Positions 60,316 to 64,000 of a stretch of 64,000 nucleotides of DNA are shown in pieces. A program made the translations under genes and the position numbers. This DNA comes from Cyanobacteria bacterium TGS_CYA1. Lineage in GTDB: Bacteria; Cyanobacteriota; Vampirovibrionia; Obscuribacterales; Obscuribacteraceae. The DNA lies in NCBI GenBank assembly GCA_026129135.1, contig JAHCIQ010000003.1:372001-436000 (forward strand), read 5' to 3'. Each line of letters opens with the position of its first letter. The stretch's first letter is position 1. The notes below the pieces were generated by a model that made no database searches, had not been told where the DNA came from, and was given only the letters and a program-made list of their open reading frames with translations.

Positions 60316-61415
60316 AAAAAATACTTACTCAATGCAAAAAAGAACTGATTCAGTTTCGTCGAGACAGACTGACAGTGGCGCTTGCTTATTTCTTACCTAC
60401 TCTTGCCATAATTCTTTATGGTTTTGCAACGAGACTGGAAGCAAAGAATATTCCAGTTACTGTGCGAAATTACGATATTGGTTTTTATAGCCGCGAATAC
60501 ATTCACACTCTTTTCAATAACGGACAGATGGTATCAGTTCCGTGGTCAGGAACAAAGGACACCGACCCGCTTGATTTGGGCAAAGCGAGAGCTGTGATTA
60601 TCATCCCTCCAGATTTTTCGCGAGACATACGCAACAATCACAGCGCAAGCGTGCAAGTTTTAGTTGACGCGACTGACGTCAATAATGCACGCGTTATTAA
60701 AAATAGTATCATCGCCACATCGCAGTATTTTCTGCGCAGTGGTGCAATGGAGCAACAGAAAAACTTGATAGTGCCTCAGGTTAGGTTGTGGTTCAATCCT
60801 GGAAGAAAGGAGAGCTTGTCTGTTGCACCAGGCTCTATTGCAGTATTTTTATGGATTTTTCCTTGTCTTTTATCAACGCTCTGTATATCAAGAGAGAAAG
60901 AGCAAGGAACGGTTTTGCAGCTTTACGCATCGTCCATAACATCATTCGAATTGATGGCAGGAAAAGCATTAGCTTATCTGCTGATTGGAATCTCGCAAGC
61001 TATCGTGTTGATAGGCTCTTCATGCATTTTGTTCCAACTGTCTTTTGTTGGTAACGGGCTAGTTTTCGCTCTTGCTACAATATTGTTTTTGGCTTCATCA
61101 GTTTGTTTTGGATTACTTGGCGGTTCTCGCACCAATTCTCAAAGTGCCGCTGTGCAGCTTGTAGCTACAACCGGTTTCACAACTTCTTTGTTGCTTTCTG
61201 GATTCTTATATCCACAACGCAACATTCTTTTTCCACTTTCTCTTTTGTCTAATATTCTTCCAGCTCGTTATTACGTTGAGGCTTGCAGAAATTTCTTTGT
61301 AAGAGGCAGCGGTTTTTTCGACCAGTTTTACATTTTAGTGGCTTTGGGACTGGCTGCGCTTTTAATCTTCAATGGCGCTCGCAAAGTAATGTCCAAAATG
61401 CAGCTTAGCAGTTGA
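60312..61415 (+). CDS. ABC-2 type permease (YbhS/YbhR-like), first
   Basis: 367 residues. One N-terminal membrane helix, an extracytoplasmic domain of about 150 residues (I-I-I-P-P-D-F-S-R-D-I-R), then five helices with the family motif S-R-E-K-E-Q-G-T at the end of the second. ATG overlaps the ATPase stop (ATGA). Confidence 0.9.
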   Translation: MKKILTQCKKELIQFRRDRLTVALAYFLPTLAIILYGFATRLEAKNIPVTVRNYDIGFYSREYIHTLFNNGQMVSVPWSGTKDTDPLDLGKARAVIIIPPDFSRDIRNNHSASVQVLVDATDVNNARVIKNSIIATSQYFLRSGAMEQQKNLIVPQVRLWFNPGRKESLSVAPGSIAVFLWIFPCLLSTLCISREKEQGTVLQLYASSITSFELMAGKALAYLLIGISQAIVLIGSSCILFQLSFVGNGLVFALATILFLASSVCFGLLGGSRTNSQSAAVQLVATTGFTTSLLLSGFLYPQRNILFPLSLLSNILPARYYVEACRNFFVRGSGFFDQFYILVALGLAALLIFNGARKVMSKMQLSS

Positions 61416-62542
61416 AGGTGAGTATTGTGGATTACGCCATTCAACTGAAAGCATTAATAAGAAAAGAGCTTCGACAAATTTTTCGAGACAGAGAATTGCT
61501 CTTTCTTTTATTGTTTATGCCAGTAATGCAGATTACTCTTTATAGTTTTGCCTTGAGTCCTGAAGTAGAGCATCTTCGCCTGGGAGTGATCGATTATTCA
61601 AATTCGACCACAAGCCGCGAGTTGATTGGCAATCTAGTAAGTAATATGGTTTTCGACCTAAAAGACGCAGGTGCAAATGAAGACCAACTTGCTAATAAAG
61701 TCAAAGGCGGCAAGCTCGAAGCTGGGATGATCATCCCCCCAGAGCTTCAAAGACATTTGAAGTCAGGAAATGCCACCAAAGTGCAGATATTCTTAGATGG
61801 GGTCGATGCAAATACAGCAGGTATCGCAGGTGGTTATATAAGTCAAATACTTGCTGCTTTCAATAACAAGCTACAGAGTGGCTCTCAAAGCCCGAAAAGT
61901 GCGGTTCAGCCGAAGGTTACTTATCTGTACAATTCGGGACTCGAAAGCCGTTGGTTTTTCGTTCCTGGCGTTTTAGCACTGGTATTAAATCTAGTGAGTA
62001 CGCTTGTATCTAGCGCAGCTGTGGTTCGAGAGAAAGATACCGGAACCCTCGAACAATTGTTGATGACTCCAGTCAGTTCGTTTCAGATTTTGGCAGCTAA
62101 AGTGATACCACTTTCTGCAGTGCTCATGGTAAACGTTTTAATAAGTCTCTTCGTTGCCGTGGTTTTCTATGGGGTTCCCTTTCGTGGCAACTTCTTTCTC
62201 TTTATGGCAGTTTCATTTCTTGCAATCATCGTCGGTATTTCAATAGGAATTGCTCTAGCTGCCTATTCAGCTAATCAAAGACAGTCGTTATTGACTTCAT
62301 TTTTCATAAATTTGCCTGTAATTCAATTATCTGGTGCTCTCTCTCCAATAGAGAGCATGCCTCAATTCTGGCAAGATTTATCTTGTCTAGACCCTCTTCG
62401 TTACTACGTTACTTGTGTAAAAGCAATCATGCTGAAAGGTGTTGGTTTTCAGGCTATTTGGCCCAATGTGGTTATTCTAGCTGTTTTTGCCATCGTTTTT
62501 CTTTCATTGAGTTCAGCACGATTCAGGAAACAACTGGCATGA
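61412..62542 (+). CDS. ABC-2 type permease (YbhS/YbhR-like), second
   Basis: 376 residues, same layout as the preceding permease: helix, extracytoplasmic domain (I-I-P-P-E-L-Q-R-H-L), five helices with V-R-E-K-D-T-G-T-L-E-Q-L-L. The two probably form a heterodimer. A TTG at 61412 overlaps the upstream stop. Its stop overlaps the next ATG. Confidence 0.9.
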   Translation: MKVSIVDYAIQLKALIRKELRQIFRDRELLFLLLFMPVMQITLYSFALSPEVEHLRLGVIDYSNSTTSRELIGNLVSNMVFDLKDAGANEDQLANKVKGGKLEAGMIIPPELQRHLKSGNATKVQIFLDGVDANTAGIAGGYISQILAAFNNKLQSGSQSPKSAVQPKVTYLYNSGLESRWFFVPGVLALVLNLVSTLVSSAAVVREKDTGTLEQLLMTPVSSFQILAAKVIPLSAVLMVNVLISLFVAVVFYGVPFRGNFFLFMAVSFLAIIVGISIGIALAAYSANQRQSLLTSFFINLPVIQLSGALSPIESMPQFWQDLSCLDPLRYYVTCVKAIMLKGVGFQAIWPNVVILAVFAIVFLSLSSARFRKQLA

Positions 62543-64000
62543 AAAATAGTAAATTCATAAGCAAAGCTCTCTTGTTCTCTTTTCTGCTTTCAAGCAGTTT
62601 TAAACCTTGTGCTGCTCAAGACGAGCAGACTACTAACCTGCGTGGACCAATCACCCTTCAGTCCCCGGTCAATTTGCGTAAAGAAACTGAATCTATAAGC
62701 AAATTATTCGATGATGCAGAAAGTCCCGAGCGAATACGAATCGGCAGTCCTCGTTTGAGTGCTTTGATAACATTAGAGCGCAAATTAGATCCGTTTGGAC
62801 TGGACTCAAGTTCGTCAAAAGTCATGTCTCTTGCAGATGTCGCTAGAAAAACAATCGACTCAAATCTTGATATCGGCATTTCTGATATGGAGCAAAAGAT
62901 TCGCAAAGGAAGACTTTTGTCGAGCATGGGACAGTTTTTGCCCGACCCGAATCTGGGATATAGATATAACTACTTATACGGTACAGCCAATGTTCCGTTT
63001 GGAACGACAGCAGAGCCGCTTCGGTTCGATAATACACTAATTATCGCTCAGGCAGGACTCAGGTGGTATCTATGGCGTGGTGGCAAGGTTCTATATTCTA
63101 CTTTGCGCGATCGAAATCTTTATCGCGCTTCTCAACACTCAAGGCATGCCACCATAAACGATGCATTGCTTGAAGCGGCGCGACTCTATTATGATTTACT
63201 GTTGCAGGAAGCGATTTTGCAGGTTCGAATAAGAGCGGTCGACACATCTGTTTCGCAGCTCAAGCTGAATCAAGATCAAAAAGAAGGTGGTCTTGTAACC
63301 AATCTCGAAGTTTTGCAAGCCCAAACTCAGTTGTCACAAGACCGCCAGAAACTTATAGATCAGCAGATAGAGCGTAGAAATGCGGCTATAAGATTGAGCG
63401 AATTCTTGAATCAATCTCAAGATATAGACATAGCGCCTGCAACTCGAACTCTGGTAAAAACCAGATTGGTATCACAAGATGATGGTCCAAACAAACTAAT
63501 AGATATTGCGATTCGAAATAGACCCGAACTCAAACAATTTGAAGAACAGCGTTTGGCTGCTAAAAAGGATATCAAAGTAGCGGCATCAAAACTCTCGCCT
63601 ACGTTTCAGTTTAATCTAAATGGGCTAGGTATTGGCGAAACACTTGGGTCGAATCACGAAGGTATTGTTGGCTTGAATGGTGCAATCACAAGACGCAACA
63701 AACAAATTACCCCACTTCTTGCAGTAGGCTATCAGGTCAATTGGAATCTGGAAGGTATGGGAACAGTAGATGCTGCAAATACCTATGCAGCGATTATGAA
63801 TGCAAGAAAAGCTCAACTCGAGTGTAATAAAGAATTGAATCTTGTCACATCGCAAGTAAGACGTGCTTATCTAGCCGGACTTCAGACCGAACAAAAAATA
63901 GAAGAGGCTATAGCTCAAGTAAAAAGTTCGGAAGAAGAATTGAATCTTGCCCAAATTAGATATCAAAATGGACTGGCGAAAAATATTGATGTTCTAAAAG
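62539..64000 (+). CDS. TolC-like outer membrane efflux protein (3' partial)
   Basis: The ATG at 62539 overlaps the permease stop (ATGA) and the frame stays open to the right edge, so the gene is cut at codon 487. A signal peptide ends near C-A-A-Q. The mature part has the outer membrane efflux protein pattern: an A-x-x-x-I-D-S-N-L-D-I opening, two long helical regions with L-L-E-A-A-R-L-Y-Y-D-L-L and N-R-P-E-L-K-Q, and a second-repeat A-Q-I-R-Y-Q-N-G-L-A close to the edge. It completes the tripartite efflux system. Confidence 0.9.
   Translation, partial: MKNSKFISKALLFSFLLSSSFKPCAAQDEQTTNLRGPITLQSPVNLRKETESISKLFDDAESPERIRIGSPRLSALITLERKLDPFGLDSSSSKVMSLADVARKTIDSNLDIGISDMEQKIRKGRLLSSMGQFLPDPNLGYRYNYLYGTANVPFGTTAEPLRFDNTLIIAQAGLRWYLWRGGKVLYSTLRDRNLYRASQHSRHATINDALLEAARLYYDLLLQEAILQVRIRAVDTSVSQLKLNQDQKEGGLVTNLEVLQAQTQLSQDRQKLIDQQIERRNAAIRLSEFLNQSQDIDIAPATRTLVKTRLVSQDDGPNKLIDIAIRNRPELKQFEEQRLAAKKDIKVAASKLSPTFQFNLNGLGIGETLGSNHEGIVGLNGAITRRNKQITPLLAVGYQVNWNLEGMGTVDAANTYAAIMNARKAQLECNKELNLVTSQVRRAYLAGLQTEQKIEEAIAQVKSSEEELNLAQIRYQNGLAKNIDVLK

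Noticed and set aside
1-64000. CRISPR arrays, insertion sequences, prophage, rRNA and tRNA genes
   Set aside because: No regularly spaced repeats, transposase-like or phage-like products, or rRNA/tRNA-like conserved stretches were seen on either strand.

Overview
The window looks like a chromosomal segment of a free-living bacterium with an outer membrane: it carries LpxB, an MsbA-type ABC transporter next to it, a TolC-like protein and many lipoproteins and secreted proteins. There are no photosynthesis genes. A DUF4388 (PatA N-terminal) protein, a single-RRM RNA-binding protein, many TPR proteins, frequent TTG/GTG starts and mid-range base composition point, tentatively, to the non-photosynthetic relatives of Cyanobacteria (Vampirovibrionia/Melainabacteria, Obscuribacterales-like). 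That placement is inference; no rRNA, tRNA or phylogenetic marker set is present to settle it. I see no phage, insertion sequence, CRISPR array, tRNA or rRNA. No gene-free stretch exceeds 300 bases.

Layout. 1-6 kb: an ICMT-like methyltransferase cut by the left edge, a short hexanucleotide repeat, small membrane and secreted proteins, a SAM methyltransferase and a rhodanese. 6-10.6 kb: a deoxyribosyltransferase-like/amidohydrolase-like fusion, cutA, a long-chain acyl-CoA synthetase and a DUF6159-like membrane protein. 10.6-23.1 kb: mostly minus strand, with a long co-directional run of PAS histidine kinase, two TPR proteins, a membrane-embedded spermidine-synthase-like protein, a lipoprotein, an AAA ATPase and a membrane-anchored protein; a DUF4388 protein and ruvX sit at its end. 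23.2-27.7 kb: secG, ubiE/menG, lpxB and msbA in a tight plus-strand run. 27.7-32.6 kb: MscS channel, tex and a DUF2625 protein.

32.6-40.1 kb holds a compact five-gene minus-strand cassette in the order SWIM zinc finger, DUF5691, MoxR ATPase, DUF5682, VWA protein, with 4-base overlaps or gaps of about 10 bases. It looks like a dedicated AAA/VWA machine of unknown purpose. 40-52 kb is a mosaic of single genes: SDR, atypical protein kinase with a small partner, zinc-ribbon protein, BaiN-like flavoprotein, coiled-coil membrane protein, hydrolase, RRM protein, pseudo-HAD protein and a BrnT-like toxin-antitoxin pair with a clear promoter.

53.2-54.4 kb holds the most unusual object: a secreted thioredoxin-like gene interrupted by one in-frame UGA at the position expected for the redox-active cysteine, followed by a hairpin that fits the bacterial SECIS model. 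It is either an undescribed selenoprotein or a nonsense-inactivated gene. The right end (56.5-64 kb) is a complete drug-efflux type locus: a TetR regulator divergent from membrane-fusion protein, double-NBD ABC ATPase, two permeases and a TolC-like protein cut by the right edge, with a palindromic operator inside the promoter.
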